DNA of 17,009 nucleotides from Bacteroidaceae bacterium (lineage in GTDB: Bacteria; Bacteroidota; Bacteroidia; Bacteroidales; Bacteroidaceae), in assembly GCA_017961965.1 (NCBI GenBank), contig JAGCWG010000346.1, positions 1 to 17,009 of the forward strand, read 5' to 3'. Positions 1-9,416 of this stretch are shown here, in pieces (within the stretch, counting starts at the first letter, position 1; each line of letters begins with the position of its first letter). The translations under genes and the position numbers were made by a program. The notes under the pieces were generated by a model. It was not told where the DNA came from. It saw only the letters and a program-made list of their open reading frames with translations, and searched no databases.

Positions 1-1983
1 GAGTGTGAGGAACTCGATTCCTTCTTCCTTAGCATGCTTTACTTCCTCAAGACGTGCTGGCATTTCAGCTTCTGAACGACGGTAAGCGATGAATACACGT
101 TCTGCACCGAGACGCTTGGCTGTACGGCAAGAGTCCATTGCTGTATTACCACCACCAACTACCATCACACTCTTAGCCTTGATGATAGGAGTGTCTGTTG
201 CTGGGTTTGAAGCATCCATAAGGTTCACACGTGTGAGGTACTCGTTAGATGACATGATACCAACTGAGTTTTCGCCAGGAATACCCATGAAGTTAGGGAG
301 TCCTGCACCAGATGCAACAAAGATACCTTTGTAACCTTCTGCCTCAAGATCCTGTATAGTGATTGTCTTGCCGACGATGCAATCCTTTACGAACTTAACA
401 CCTATCTTGCTGAGGTTTTCAATTTCTACGTCAACTATAGCGTTAGGAAGACGGAACTCAGGAATACCGTACTTGAGTACACCGCCAATCTCGTGAAGTG
501 CTTCGAATACTGTTACGTCGAAGCCAGCCTTTGCCAAGTCGCCTGCACAACAAAGACCTGCAGGGCCAGAACCAACGATTGCGACCTTGATACCGGTGCT
601 CTGTTCAACCTCTGGAAGAGCCATCTTGCCAGAGTTACGCTCAAAGTCTGCAGCGAAGCGTTCAAGGTTACCGATGGCAACAGCCTTATGACCCATCTTG
701 AGGTGGATACACTGGCTTTCACACTGCTTTTCCTGTGGGCAGACACGTCCGCAGACAGCAGGAAGTGCGCTTGTTGACTTGAGAACCTTTGCAGCCTCAA
801 GGAACTGACCACGCTCGATGTTCTTGATGAATGAAGGGATGTTGATTGATACTGGACATCCTTCCATACATGTAGGCTTAGGGCAGTCGAGACAACGCTT
901 AGCCTCAGTGAGTGCCTGCTCAACTGTGAGACCTACATTTACTTCCTCAGTACGTGTAGTTGCACGATATACAGGGTCGAGTTCGCCCATCACGCAACGT
1001 TCTATGAGGCCTCTGTCCTTTGGCTTCATGGCAGCCTGAAGTTCCTTTCGCCATGCAGCATTGCGGTCTGTAAGTTCAGATAGTGGAGTGTCGGTAGTCA
1101 TGTTTGAAGCATCAGCCTTTGGTGCTTCTGACTTGCATGTCTTACCTGCCTTGCAGCCACATACGCTCGCCTCAAGCTTTTTCATCTCCTCAATCTCTAC
1201 AGGCTTGAATGCACCCATACGCTTGAACATCTCGTCGAAGTCAACCTCGTGACCATCGAACTCAGGACCGTCAACGCATACGAACTTAGTCTTTCCACCT
1301 ACAGTGATACGGCAAGCACCGCACATACCTGTACCGTCAACCATGATAGTGTTTAGCGATACGTCAGTAGGGACGTTATATTTCTTCGTAAGGAGACAGC
1401 AGAACTTCATCATGATGGCAGGACCGATAGCGAAACACTTGTCCACCTTCTCACGCTGAATTACTTCTTCTATACCTACAGTTACTACGCCTTGCTTTCC
1501 GTAAGAACCGTCATCAGTCATGATGATTACCTCGTCGGAGTGCTTGCGAACTTCGTCCTCAAGGATGATAAGTTCTTTTGTACGACCTGCAAGAACAGAG
1601 ATTACACGGTTGCCTGCAGCCTTGAGTGCCTTGATGATAGGAAGCATAGGTGCAACACCAACACCACCTCCTGCACATACTACTGTACCGAACTTCTCGA
1701 TGTGGGTAGCCTGACCAAGCGGACCTACAACGTCTGTAATGTAGTCGCCCTCATTGAGGCTGCACAACTTGGTTGAAGAGTAACCTACAGTCTGAACCAC
1801 GAGCGTGATTGTGCCTGCTTCTATGTCTGAATCAGCGATTGTGAGTGGCATACGCTCACCATTTTCACCTACTCGTACAATGACGAAGTGACCTGCCTTG
1901 CGAGACTTTGCAATGAGAGGTGCTTCAACAACAAGTTTGAAAACCTTCTCAGAGAACTGCTCTTTCTTTACGATTTTGTTCAT
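1..1983 (-). CDS. Fused NfnA-NfnB type oxidoreductase (SudB/GltD-like), 3' end cut by window edge
   Basis: I translated 661 codons from the ATG at 1983 to the window edge; there is no stop, so the C-terminus is missing. Residues 1 to about 270 form a ferredoxin-NADP reductase / PyrK-like module: an FAD/NAD-binding fold with AGGGVGVAPM near residue 103, then a [2Fe-2S] motif with DGTGMCGACR near residue 215 and a further Cys about 12 residues on. Residues from about 330 are the glutamate-synthase-small-chain-like NfnB half. Its cluster-binding cysteines are CLDCPKPTCMEGC (about 360-372) and CGRVCPQEKQCESQC (about 415-430). An FAD dinucleotide fold follows (VGSGPAG, about 472) and then the NADP-binding fold GGGNTAMD (about 609). 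This order is known for electron-bifurcating NADH-dependent ferredoxin:NADP+ oxidoreductase, here as one chain. Databases often label such fusions as dihydroorotate dehydrogenase B NAD-binding subunit plus glutamate synthase. Bifurcation itself is inference. Roughly 100-130 residues should lie beyond the edge. Confidence 0.9.
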   Translation of the reverse strand, partial: MNKIVKKEQFSEKVFKLVVEAPLIAKSRKAGHFVIVRVGENGERMPLTIADSDIEAGTITLVVQTVGYSSTKLCSLNEGDYITDVVGPLGQATHIEKFGTVVCAGGGVGVAPMLPIIKALKAAGNRVISVLAGRTKELIILEDEVRKHSDEVIIMTDDGSYGKQGVVTVGIEEVIQREKVDKCFAIGPAIMMKFCCLLTKKYNVPTDVSLNTIMVDGTGMCGACRITVGGKTKFVCVDGPEFDGHEVDFDEMFKRMGAFKPVEIEEMKKLEASVCGCKAGKTCKSEAPKADASNMTTDTPLSELTDRNAAWRKELQAAMKPKDRGLIERCVMGELDPVYRATTRTEEVNVGLTVEQALTEAKRCLDCPKPTCMEGCPVSINIPSFIKNIERGQFLEAAKVLKSTSALPAVCGRVCPQEKQCESQCIHLKMGHKAVAIGNLERFAADFERNSGKMALPEVEQSTGIKVAIVGSGPAGLCCAGDLAKAGFDVTVFEALHEIGGVLKYGIPEFRLPNAIVDVEIENLSKIGVKFVKDCIVGKTITIQDLEAEGYKGIFVASGAGLPNFMGIPGENSVGIMSSNEYLTRVNLMDASNPATDTPIIKAKSVMVVGGGNTAMDSCRTAKRLGAERVFIAYRRSEAEMPARLEEVKHAKEEGIEFLTL

Positions 1984-1988
1984 GGGAT

Positions 1989-2013
1989 AAAAAAGTAAAG
2001 CCTTTTAGGGCTT
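1989..2013 (-). terminator. Small hairpin plus T6 just upstream of the Nfn start
   Basis: On the minus strand a 5-bp stem (AAGCC with GGCTT, 6-base loop; arms 2009-2013 and 1998-2002) is followed by TAC and six T residues (1994-1989), ending 5 bases before the ATG at 1983. It resembles a weak intrinsic terminator or attenuator at the very end of the leader. The stem is short and A/T-flanked, so chance is a real alternative. I found no good TAnnTTTG promoter in 1984-2118, which leaves read-through from serS possible. Confidence 0.3.
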
Positions 2014-2072
2014 CCAATGTTTAGAGATTAAGTTTTTGGTTTTATTTTTGTTTATGTGAAAGTTCATAGGAA

Positions 2073-2103
2073 TCTCCCGTTCCTTATGCGGAGGAACGGG
2101 AGA
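2073..2103 (-). terminator. 12-bp perfect hairpin after serS
   Basis: Arms 2073-2084 (TCTCCCGTTCCT) and 2092-2103 are perfectly complementary around a 7-base loop, 16 bases past the serS stop codon. No long T tract follows directly on either strand, so this is a strong RNA stem of terminator or 3'-stabilising type rather than a textbook intrinsic terminator. Confidence 0.5.
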
Positions 2104-2118
2104 GTGTATGATTGTTTT

Positions 2119-3432
2119 TTAGTCGATATATTCGAATCCAGTGTAAGGTACGAGTGCCTTTGGCATACGTATTCCCTTTTCTGTCTGGAAGTTCTCGAGG
2201 ATAGATGCAACGATACGTGGAAGTGCAAGAGCTGAACCGTTGAGAGTGTGGCAGAGTTGTACCTTCTTGTCTGCGTTGCGGTAACGACACTTGAGACGGT
2301 TTGCCTGATATGTGTCGAAGTTAGAAACTGAACTTACCTCAAGCCAACGTCCCTGTGCTTCAGAGTAAACCTCGAAGTCGTAGCAGATAGCGGAAGTGAA
2401 GCTCTGGTCACCACCACAAAGACGTAGAATACGGTATGGGAGTTCAAGCTTCTGAAGAAGTCCTTCTACGTGAGCAAGCATCTCTTTGTGTGACTCTGCT
2501 GAGTGTTCAGGAGTATCAATGCGTACAATCTCAATCTTTGAGAACTCGTGGAGACGGTTGAGATCGCGTACATCCTTACCATATGAACCTGCCTCACGAC
2601 GGAAACACTGAGTGTAGGCACAGTTCTTGATAGGGAGCTGCTTTTCATCGAGGATGACATCACGGTAGATGTTTGTTACAGGAACCTCAGCAGTAGGGAT
2701 GAGGTAGAGATCATCAACCTCACAGTGGTACATCTGTCCTTCCTTGTCAGGAAGATGACATGTACAGTAACCTGAAGCCTGATTTACTACTGTAGGAGGC
2801 ATGATTTCTGTGTAACCAGCCTTGTTTGCCTCAGCAAGGAAGAAGTTGATGAGGGCACGCTGGAGCTGTGCACCCTTGCCTGTATATACAGGGAAACCAG
2901 CACCTGTAATTTTAACACCGAGGTCGAAGTCGATGAGGTTGTACTTCTTTGCAAGTTCCCAGTGTGGGAGCTTAGCCTCACCATTCTCAGGAACTGTTGT
3001 CCAGTTGCCTACTGTATCACCAGGCTTGCACTCACGGAGTGAAGACTTTACTACTACGTTGTCCTCAGCGCAAGAACCCTCTGGTACTTCGTCGTATGGA
3101 AGGTTAGGAATAGTGCAGAGGTGAGCTGTAAGTGCAGCCTCAGCCTCAGCCTTAGTGTTTTCAAGTTCTGAAGCAGTAGCCTTGAGCTTTGCAACCTCAG
3201 CCTTGGCAGCTTCTGCCTCATCCTTCTGACCAGCCTTCATGAGCTGACCAATCTGTGCGGCATACTTCTTGCTCTCTGCGAGAGTAGCGTCAAGTTTAGT
3301 CTGTGCATCGCGACGAGTCTTGTCAAGTGCGATAGCTTTTTCTACAGCTTCCTTAGCACCCTTGAAGTGCTTTTTTTCGAGACCTTTGATAACCTTGTCA
3401 GTCTCTTCTGTGATAACTTTAAGTGTAAGCAT
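2119..3432 (-). CDS. serS: Serine--tRNA ligase
   Basis: 437 residues, normal for a bacterial SerRS. It charges tRNA-Ser with serine in the cytoplasm. Residues 1-100 are rich in Lys, Glu and Ala and form the expected long antiparallel coiled-coil arm that grips the tRNA. The class II catalytic core follows: TAEVPVT (247-253) for serine binding, motif 2 CFRREAGSYGKD..RLHEF (276-297) for ATP and acceptor-stem contacts, EVSSVSNF (365-372), and motif 3 LNGSALALPRIVASILEN (397-414). The C-terminal segment GIRMPKALVPYTGF is typical of Bacteroidetes SerRS. The ATG at 3432 is the only start that keeps the complete arm (MLTLKVITE). A TAnnTTTG element upstream suggests its own promoter, and a strong stem follows the stop. 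Confidence 0.97.
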   Translation of the reverse strand: MLTLKVITEETDKVIKGLEKKHFKGAKEAVEKAIALDKTRRDAQTKLDATLAESKKYAAQIGQLMKAGQKDEAEAAKAEVAKLKATASELENTKAEAEAALTAHLCTIPNLPYDEVPEGSCAEDNVVVKSSLRECKPGDTVGNWTTVPENGEAKLPHWELAKKYNLIDFDLGVKITGAGFPVYTGKGAQLQRALINFFLAEANKAGYTEIMPPTVVNQASGYCTCHLPDKEGQMYHCEVDDLYLIPTAEVPVTNIYRDVILDEKQLPIKNCAYTQCFRREAGSYGKDVRDLNRLHEFSKIEIVRIDTPEHSAESHKEMLAHVEGLLQKLELPYRILRLCGGDQSFTSAICYDFEVYSEAQGRWLEVSSVSNFDTYQANRLKCRYRNADKKVQLCHTLNGSALALPRIVASILENFQTEKGIRMPKALVPYTGFEYID

Positions 3433-3513
3433 GTTATGTTATTTTTATTATTTACTATTTTATGTTCATGTGTGTGTTAGTACATTTTGCCACACATTTC
3501 GCCAAATCAATTG

Positions 3514-3544
3514 CAAAGATAATAAAAATAATTCAACAAGTTGC
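3514..3544 (-). promoter_or_regulatory. Probable serS promoter
   Basis: The minus strand carries TATCTTTG (3521-3514), matching the Bacteroidetes -7 consensus TAnnTTTG, about 80 bases upstream of the serS ATG. The -33 element is poor: the nearest match is TTGG about 22 bases away. The spacer between the MATE stop and serS is 128 bases, so an internal promoter is plausible. Confidence 0.4.
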
Positions 3545-3560
3545 CAATGTGCAATTAAAA

Positions 3561-4970
3561 TTATCTTTTCGCTCCAATCTTTAGCAATACAAGTGAACTG
3601 AAACCTCGGAAACAGAGTTCAATACACATTGCTGTCCATACTCCGTTGAGTCCGTAATCCTTTGATAGGTACCATGCAAGCGTAATTCTTACAGCCCATA
3701 TACTGAACAGGTTGAGCATACATGGGTAATATACAGTCTTGCGTCCCACGAACACACCGTATGCCACGATGGATGCTGCAAACATCGGTTCCGCCCATGC
3801 CTCTATGCGGAGGGCATCTACAGCAAGTGACTGTACCTCCATGTCAGGAGTCATCACACTTATTATCTCTGGGGCAAAGATATACATTATAATTCCTGTA
3901 AATGTCATTATAATCATTCCTGCCGAGATAGTTATGGATGCAAAACGGTCGGCAAGTTCCTTACGCTTTGCTCCAAGGCTCTGACCCACGAGTGTGGTAG
4001 CTGCCTCTGCAATTCCATATCCTGGGAGATAGCAGAGAGCCTCTATGGTTATGCCGAAAGAGTTGGCTGCAATGGCAGCCGTACCGAGTGGTGCAACAAT
4101 GATGGTACTCATAATCTGTGCACAGCACATAAGGGAGTGCTCTATGCCCATTGGCAGACTTATCTTGAGCCACATCCTTATGTTGTGCATCTTCGGGATG
4201 TAGCCGTCATAGTCCTTGTCATCATTGTGGATAAGGTTCAGTTCCTTGCATCTGAATATAAGAAACCACCACATAAGAATACAGGTGATTACGATGGAGA
4301 GCATTGTTGCTATGGCAGCACCTTTCACTCCCATACCTGCTCCAGGGATTGTGATGTCAATGTTTCCTATATGTGTGTCGTGGGTAGGAAAGATAAAGAG
4401 ATAGTTGAACAGAACATCTTCTACACACATAAAAATATTGAGTACGCTTGGTACTTTGACATTTCCACAACTTCTTAACATACCTCCTGCAAGGGTCTTC
4501 AGCTGTATGATAGGTAATGTGGCTGCATAGATGAAGAAGTAGCTTGTGGCATCCTCGCATATTGCGTTCTCACCTCCGAGCCATATAGGAAGATAAGGCG
4601 ATATACAGATACCTATTAACATGAGCGTAAAGGAGAATAGAAGGGTAGTGGTGATAGACTGACGCAACACATCCCTTGCGCCTGCATAGTTCTTTCCTCC
4701 TACGAGATGAGCCACTTGTACATAGAAACCAGTGGCAGCAGATGTACACAGCCCTCCGAACAGCCATATTGTGGTGGAGACAATACCTATTGATGCCGAT
4801 GCTCTTGCACCGAGACTTCCTACCATTGATGCGTCTATATACTGCATTATTATAATGGACAGCTGGGCGAGGATGGCAGGAAAACTCAATTGGGCAACCA
4901 GATTAATCTGATTGCCCAAAGTCATAGTTTTATTGTCTCTTAACAGTTGTAGGAGAGTGTCCTTATTCAT
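3561..4970 (-). CDS. MATE family efflux transporter
   Basis: 469 residues, about the usual length for a 12-helix MATE exporter. The start has the family pattern: a short basic cytoplasmic tail, then LVAQLSFPAILAQLSIIIMQYIDASMVGSLGARASASIGI, where the first helix is followed by the conserved Asp/Met-Val-G-LG segment. The second half repeats the fold (ISLPMGIEHSLMCCAQIMSTIIVAPLGTAAIAANSFGITIEAL), then LPGYGIAEAATTLVGQSLGAKR, the MATE-typical GxGxxxAxxxLVGQ-LGA pattern. Such proteins export drugs or metabolites using Na+ or H+ gradients from the inner membrane; the substrate cannot be read from sequence. The ATG at 4970 lies 2 bases after the stop of the large CotH-kinase gene, which strongly suggests co-transcription and possibly translational coupling. 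Confidence 0.95.
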   Translation of the reverse strand: MNKDTLLQLLRDNKTMTLGNQINLVAQLSFPAILAQLSIIIMQYIDASMVGSLGARASASIGIVSTTIWLFGGLCTSAATGFYVQVAHLVGGKNYAGARDVLRQSITTTLLFSFTLMLIGICISPYLPIWLGGENAICEDATSYFFIYAATLPIIQLKTLAGGMLRSCGNVKVPSVLNIFMCVEDVLFNYLFIFPTHDTHIGNIDITIPGAGMGVKGAAIATMLSIVITCILMWWFLIFRCKELNLIHNDDKDYDGYIPKMHNIRMWLKISLPMGIEHSLMCCAQIMSTIIVAPLGTAAIAANSFGITIEALCYLPGYGIAEAATTLVGQSLGAKRKELADRFASITISAGMIIMTFTGIIMYIFAPEIISVMTPDMEVQSLAVDALRIEAWAEPMFAASIVAYGVFVGRKTVYYPCMLNLFSIWAVRITLAWYLSKDYGLNGVWTAMCIELCFRGFSSLVLLKIGAKR

Positions 4971-4972
4971 TT

Positions 4973-7900
4973 TTATTTTACTACAAACTTAATCTTGCAT
5001 TCGTCTCCGTTTGTATTTGTTGCTGTTGCAACGTATATGCCTGTGCGGAGAGTGCTTACGTTGATTGAGACGAAGCTGCCATTGCTACGGATAATGTTGC
5101 CTGCAACCTTACTGCCTGATGCATTGAATACATTGACTGAACTGATAGTGTAATCCTCGCTCTTCACGTTTACAACACCATTTACGTATGCGATAGTCAT
5201 TCCACCGTCACGTACCATAGCTATTGCATCTGGTACTGGTTCTGGAATAGGCTTTACATATTCTACTGCGTAAGTAGTATAAATGTTTGCCTTTCCTGGA
5301 GTTGGCTTATCCATCACGTATGTCTTTGTTCCAGCATCTGGGTAGCGTCCGAATGACTGCTGTCCAAGGTGCTCAATATATGTGATTGTATCTGAATATG
5401 TGACATTACCTTCTGCATCTCTCTTCAATATAATGATGTCGCCACCTTCAGCACCAAGTTTGAAAGATGTGTGGATGACATCTGATATATTGTCAAGCTT
5501 GTCGCACCAGATTACCTTGTAGCCGTGAGCAGGAATGACAGTGTTGAGTGTTACATCGTTCTCTGGAACCTTGTACTTAGTAGGCTTGTCAAGGTTGTCT
5601 GATATGTAAAGACCAGCAATATCAACATCATCTGAAGAGTTGTTGTAAAGCTCAATCCAGTCATTCTTCTTGTAGTAATCATTTACATATACAGAGTTTG
5701 ATGCACTTACCTCATTGATGACAACTGGTGTATTGTTGAGACCTTCTGCAATCATTTCCTCTTCTGACATTTCTTCCCATACTGCTACGAGTGAGATGTC
5801 CTTTGGAGATGTGATGCTGACGACAGAGTCTGTGTAAGCGTATTCTGTGTTCTCTGTTGGAATGCTGTACTTTATGAGTGCTCCATCCCAAAGGATGTCA
5901 GATGATGTTCCAGAGTTGTTATGTACTTCAACAGCAATTGTGTTGCTACCTTTCTTGAAGAGAGAAGCCTTTAACATCATTGTTCCTGTGTCAGGGTTGC
6001 CATTAGCGTATGTAGAAGAGTAAGTGTTGTATTTTACGTTGCCAGAAGGCATGTTGTAACGACCAGCTTCAATACCATTGATGTAGATAATTAAACCATC
6101 GTCGATAGTATAGTTGAGTCCGAATTCGTCTGTAGTCTTCGGTGCCTCATCAAGTGTGAACTCCTTGCGGAAGTAGTATGTTGGTCGGTTGCTCTGAGTT
6201 GTTGTCTTCTGATTCTTACCATAGCCGAGAGGTGCAGCACCTGTCTGCCAGCTATTGTCGTTGAACGTACTTGAGTTCCAATCTTTATCATCAAGACTAC
6301 CGTTGTCGTAGTACTTCCATGCGCTTTCTTCAGAGAATACCTTCTTTTCTACTTTGTTAGAAGAAGCTGATTTCCAACCCTTGAACTTATAACCTGCTGG
6401 GGCTGTTGCCTTGATAGTTACAGGTACGAAGAGTGCACCTTTGAGTTTACCAGTTGGAAGTGGTTGGTTGTTGATGAGAATCTGTCCTTCTTCAATGTCT
6501 GATGATAGGTCTGCAGTGAACTGTTGTGAGCTCCTGAGACTGAACTCTGTTCTTTCAATCAAACGATTGATCATTGTGTTCTGACGATTGTAATTGAAGT
6601 TGTTGATGAGGTCATTGGCTGTACCCCAAGGATTTACATAGCCGCCTGTTGCGAGATAGCTTGCACGCTCGTTTACAATAGTCTTTACTCGTTCTGGATC
6701 GAAGAGAGAACCATTTACAATAGTGAATGCATCAATGAAGCGTTTTTGGAAATCATTGTTCCTGAGCATGTTCTCAAAGATTGTGACAAACTGAATCTCA
6801 AGATACTTTTGCTGTCCCTGCACACTTGTATTCCTTGAGTAGTCGTAACCTCTCAATTTATCGAATGTGTAATATTTTTTATCAAAGAATGTCTTGAATG
6901 GATCGTCTGTGCTGAGTGAACCATCAAGGTCGAAGAGTACAAAGTGGAACTTACCGTCGTTGCGGTCGCGGTATCCCTTTACGTTGTTCTGTGGCCAGTC
7001 CCAGTTACCTGTGTAAAGTTCACAAGCCATGTAATTAATGTATTCGTCGATATCGACAATCTTGCTAATCTTTTCGTATGATTCAGGATCAGTAGCAGTC
7101 TTACTGAGTTCGTACCATTCATTAAAACTTTCGTCTGTTCCTTCCATCTGTACATAGCCAGAGTCAGGTGACATTTCGAATTGATCCATCTCATCGGAAT
7201 CGATACCATAGTTTGCGTAAGCGTGATGCTTGTTGTTTGGCTCACGCATGTTGAGAACGGCATAGTATGATCCGTTGATGAATACTCGTACTGGCTGCCA
7301 TGCCTGATAGTCAACGTAGAAGTTTGTGCCCTGAGCAATAATACCCTGGATTGCGGCATCCTTGATACGATTATTGTTATCGTTACCACCATTACGTATC
7401 TGGAGGGTCTTGTGCTTGAGTCCCTGCTTGTCAGGGAAGAACTGGTAGTCAAATGTGTTTTTGAGGTCGTACACCTTGTTTGCCTTCAACTTGAATGCGT
7501 GAGGTGTCCATGCACGGCTCCATCCACCACACATTGAGAAGCTACACTCCTGACTAACCACACACTCGTTGTCTGTGGTGATGAACTCAAAGTTGACAGG
7601 GTGATCCCAATCCATGTTCCAGTTGCACTTTCCGTCCTGACCATTACCTGGGCGTCCGTATTTACCCTGCATGAATGCACCACGGTCGCTGCTGTAGATA
7701 TTGTCTGGGTCTGTTACGACGCTGATGATAGGGAATGGGTTGTTGCCATCATCATAGATGTATGAACGTGTTATAACTGTGCTTGGCAAATAACCATCCT
7801 TGAAGATACGGAAACGGAATGTAGTAGTATTGTCGATATTAAATACTCCTGTTGATGAAACCTCACCGTTAGTGAGTGTTGGAGTGGTACCATCTGTTGT

Positions 7901-9379
7901 ATATTTGAGTGTTGCACCCTCTGGGAAGCTTACGCAAATCTGCATAGAGCCGTTGAAGAGTTGTGCGTCTTTGTCAACGACAGGAGCATCAAGACGTTCA
8001 TTTGCAAACATACCGTTTGCGTTTGAAGCGTTAGGCGTAGGATTTCCTGAGTAGCCCCATGCTTCGCCACCATCGGTTGTACGTGCGTATGAAGTACGAC
8101 CAATTGACTGTGGGTAATCCTGCTCTGCGAAGATTGTAGTACCATCGCTTATTATGATAGTACCGCCATCGCAGTCGAGTTCATCGTCAATTTGACGGTA
8201 AGACATCTCTGTCCATACCTCGTGATGGTCAAAGTTGAGGATTGCATATCCGTGAGCTGGGAGTGTACCATAACCCTTGACGAGCTTGTTCTTCTTAAGA
8301 TTCTCCTTGTCGTCAGAAACGTAGAGACCTTCAAGGTTCACGCTTCTGTCTGTTGGGTTGTAAAGCTCTACCCATGAACCATAGTTCTGGTTAGGGTCGA
8401 GATATACGTCAATATTCTGAGCCATCACCTCGTTGATGATGATATTCTCGCTTGATGGTTCGTTGTTGCTTACTATAACCTTAATAGTGCCATATACGAG
8501 TGAACCGTCTGCAGCAATGGCTGAAACAGTTGTTGTTCCTTTGTTGACAGCTGTAAGTTCACCTTTTTCGTCAACAGTCAAAACACTTGTGTTGTTTGAT
8601 TTCCAAGTAACCTTTTGTATTGTTGCATCAGCAGGTGCGATGATTGGTGTGAGGATGAGTTTCTCGCCCATGACCATTTCCAACTGTTCCCTGTCGAATG
8701 TGATTGAAGTTATAGGAGTGATTTCTGTATAATACTCCAATTTCCAGTTGTCAAGACAAGTCCAGTCGCCATTGAGAGTTGTGTATTTACGCACACCGAT
8801 ACGGAGAACACCGTCATCGCCTACCTCACAATCGAGCTTGTTGACGTAATAGCCGGCCTCAAACCAAAGGTTTGCTGCCTCCATGTTGTTTGGAATGTAG
8901 TATTTTGTTCCTGTGAATTCACCCCACCAATTTCTGTCACCAACTTCTGATACGGCACCTCCAAGTGATGTCTGAAGCTTTGCGCTTGATGATGGAGCTA
9001 TACCAATTTCGTAGTCATTGATGGATGATGTTGCGTATAGCTTGGCATGCTGGTTTGAAGCATAGTTGCCAGACTTGTATGTTTCGTAGTCATCATTTGA
9101 CTGTCCCATGCGGTAGAACGCACTTATACTTACTCGATACTTACCAGGCTCAAGTCCGTTAAGAATCTGGTATGTGTCGAATTCCTTCTGATAATGTTCA
9201 GCATTTTCAAATGGATTGGCAGCTCCGAATGCTGTTCCTTGCCATCCTGTTCGAATGTCGTTGTAGTCAAATCTTGGGTTTACAATGAATTTGTCTGTAA
9301 CGTCAACCCAATTCTTAAGTGCTGCTTGTGCACCTATCGTCAACAAGAAAGCTGTGATTGTAGTAGTTATCTTATTCAT
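4973..9379 (-). CDS. Secreted multidomain CotH kinase family protein with T9SS sorting signal
   Basis: 1468 residues. A signal peptide (1-19, ending GAQA) is followed by a jelly-roll, carbohydrate-binding-like region (about 22-220), a BIG2 Ig-like domain (223-304), a lamin-tail domain (LTD; INEVMA..WVELYN, 313-450), a chitobiase C-terminal-like Ig domain (LKYTTDGTTPT, 462-542) and the CotH kinase domain (about 548-900). Both CotH catalytic segments are present: GNWDWPQNN (791-799) and FDLDGSL (816-822), where paired Asp residues coordinate metal and nucleotide in known CotH proteins. Next come a short GYKFKGW module (960-1003), a second jelly-roll (about 1019-1173), a second LTD (1217-1368), and a C-terminal T9SS type A sorting domain ending GIYVATATNTNGDECKIKFVVK-like. 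The protein is thus probably exported by SecYEG, passed through T9SS and anchored or released at the surface. CotH family members phosphorylate proteins; the target here is unknown. It has its own promoter and long leader, and the MATE gene follows directly. Confidence 0.9.
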   Translation of the reverse strand: MNKITTTITAFLLTIGAQAALKNWVDVTDKFIVNPRFDYNDIRTGWQGTAFGAANPFENAEHYQKEFDTYQILNGLEPGKYRVSISAFYRMGQSNDDYETYKSGNYASNQHAKLYATSSINDYEIGIAPSSSAKLQTSLGGAVSEVGDRNWWGEFTGTKYYIPNNMEAANLWFEAGYYVNKLDCEVGDDGVLRIGVRKYTTLNGDWTCLDNWKLEYYTEITPITSITFDREQLEMVMGEKLILTPIIAPADATIQKVTWKSNNTSVLTVDEKGELTAVNKGTTTVSAIAADGSLVYGTIKVIVSNNEPSSENIIINEVMAQNIDVYLDPNQNYGSWVELYNPTDRSVNLEGLYVSDDKENLKKNKLVKGYGTLPAHGYAILNFDHHEVWTEMSYRQIDDELDCDGGTIIISDGTTIFAEQDYPQSIGRTSYARTTDGGEAWGYSGNPTPNASNANGMFANERLDAPVVDKDAQLFNGSMQICVSFPEGATLKYTTDGTTPTLTNGEVSSTGVFNIDNTTTFRFRIFKDGYLPSTVITRSYIYDDGNNPFPIISVVTDPDNIYSSDRGAFMQGKYGRPGNGQDGKCNWNMDWDHPVNFEFITTDNECVVSQECSFSMCGGWSRAWTPHAFKLKANKVYDLKNTFDYQFFPDKQGLKHKTLQIRNGGNDNNNRIKDAAIQGIIAQGTNFYVDYQAWQPVRVFINGSYYAVLNMREPNNKHHAYANYGIDSDEMDQFEMSPDSGYVQMEGTDESFNEWYELSKTATDPESYEKISKIVDIDEYINYMACELYTGNWDWPQNNVKGYRDRNDGKFHFVLFDLDGSLSTDDPFKTFFDKKYYTFDKLRGYDYSRNTSVQGQQKYLEIQFVTIFENMLRNNDFQKRFIDAFTIVNGSLFDPERVKTIVNERASYLATGGYVNPWGTANDLINNFNYNRQNTMINRLIERTEFSLRSSQQFTADLSSDIEEGQILINNQPLPTGKLKGALFVPVTIKATAPAGYKFKGWKSASSNKVEKKVFSEESAWKYYDNGSLDDKDWNSSTFNDNSWQTGAAPLGYGKNQKTTTQSNRPTYYFRKEFTLDEAPKTTDEFGLNYTIDDGLIIYINGIEAGRYNMPSGNVKYNTYSSTYANGNPDTGTMMLKASLFKKGSNTIAVEVHNNSGTSSDILWDGALIKYSIPTENTEYAYTDSVVSITSPKDISLVAVWEEMSEEEMIAEGLNNTPVVINEVSASNSVYVNDYYKKNDWIELYNNSSDDVDIAGLYISDNLDKPTKYKVPENDVTLNTVIPAHGYKVIWCDKLDNISDVIHTSFKLGAEGGDIIILKRDAEGNVTYSDTITYIEHLGQQSFGRYPDAGTKTYVMDKPTPGKANIYTTYAVEYVKPIPEPVPDAIAMVRDGGMTIAYVNGVVNVKSEDYTISSVNVFNASGSKVAGNIIRSNGSFVSINVSTLRTGIYVATATNTNGDECKIKFVVK

Positions 9380-9416
9380 GTTAGTTGATGTTGTTTCAAA
9401 TTTGATGTTTTTTGAA

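Noticed and set aside
493..1776. Several plus-strand frames of 60-100 codons opposite the Nfn gene
   Set aside because: They overlap the conserved Cys and nucleotide-binding motifs of the minus-strand gene and show no protein-like features.
6979..7452. 157-codon minus-strand frame within the CotH-kinase gene
   Set aside because: It is a Ser/Thr-rich shifted frame of the CotH domain, which carries the conserved motifs in the main frame.
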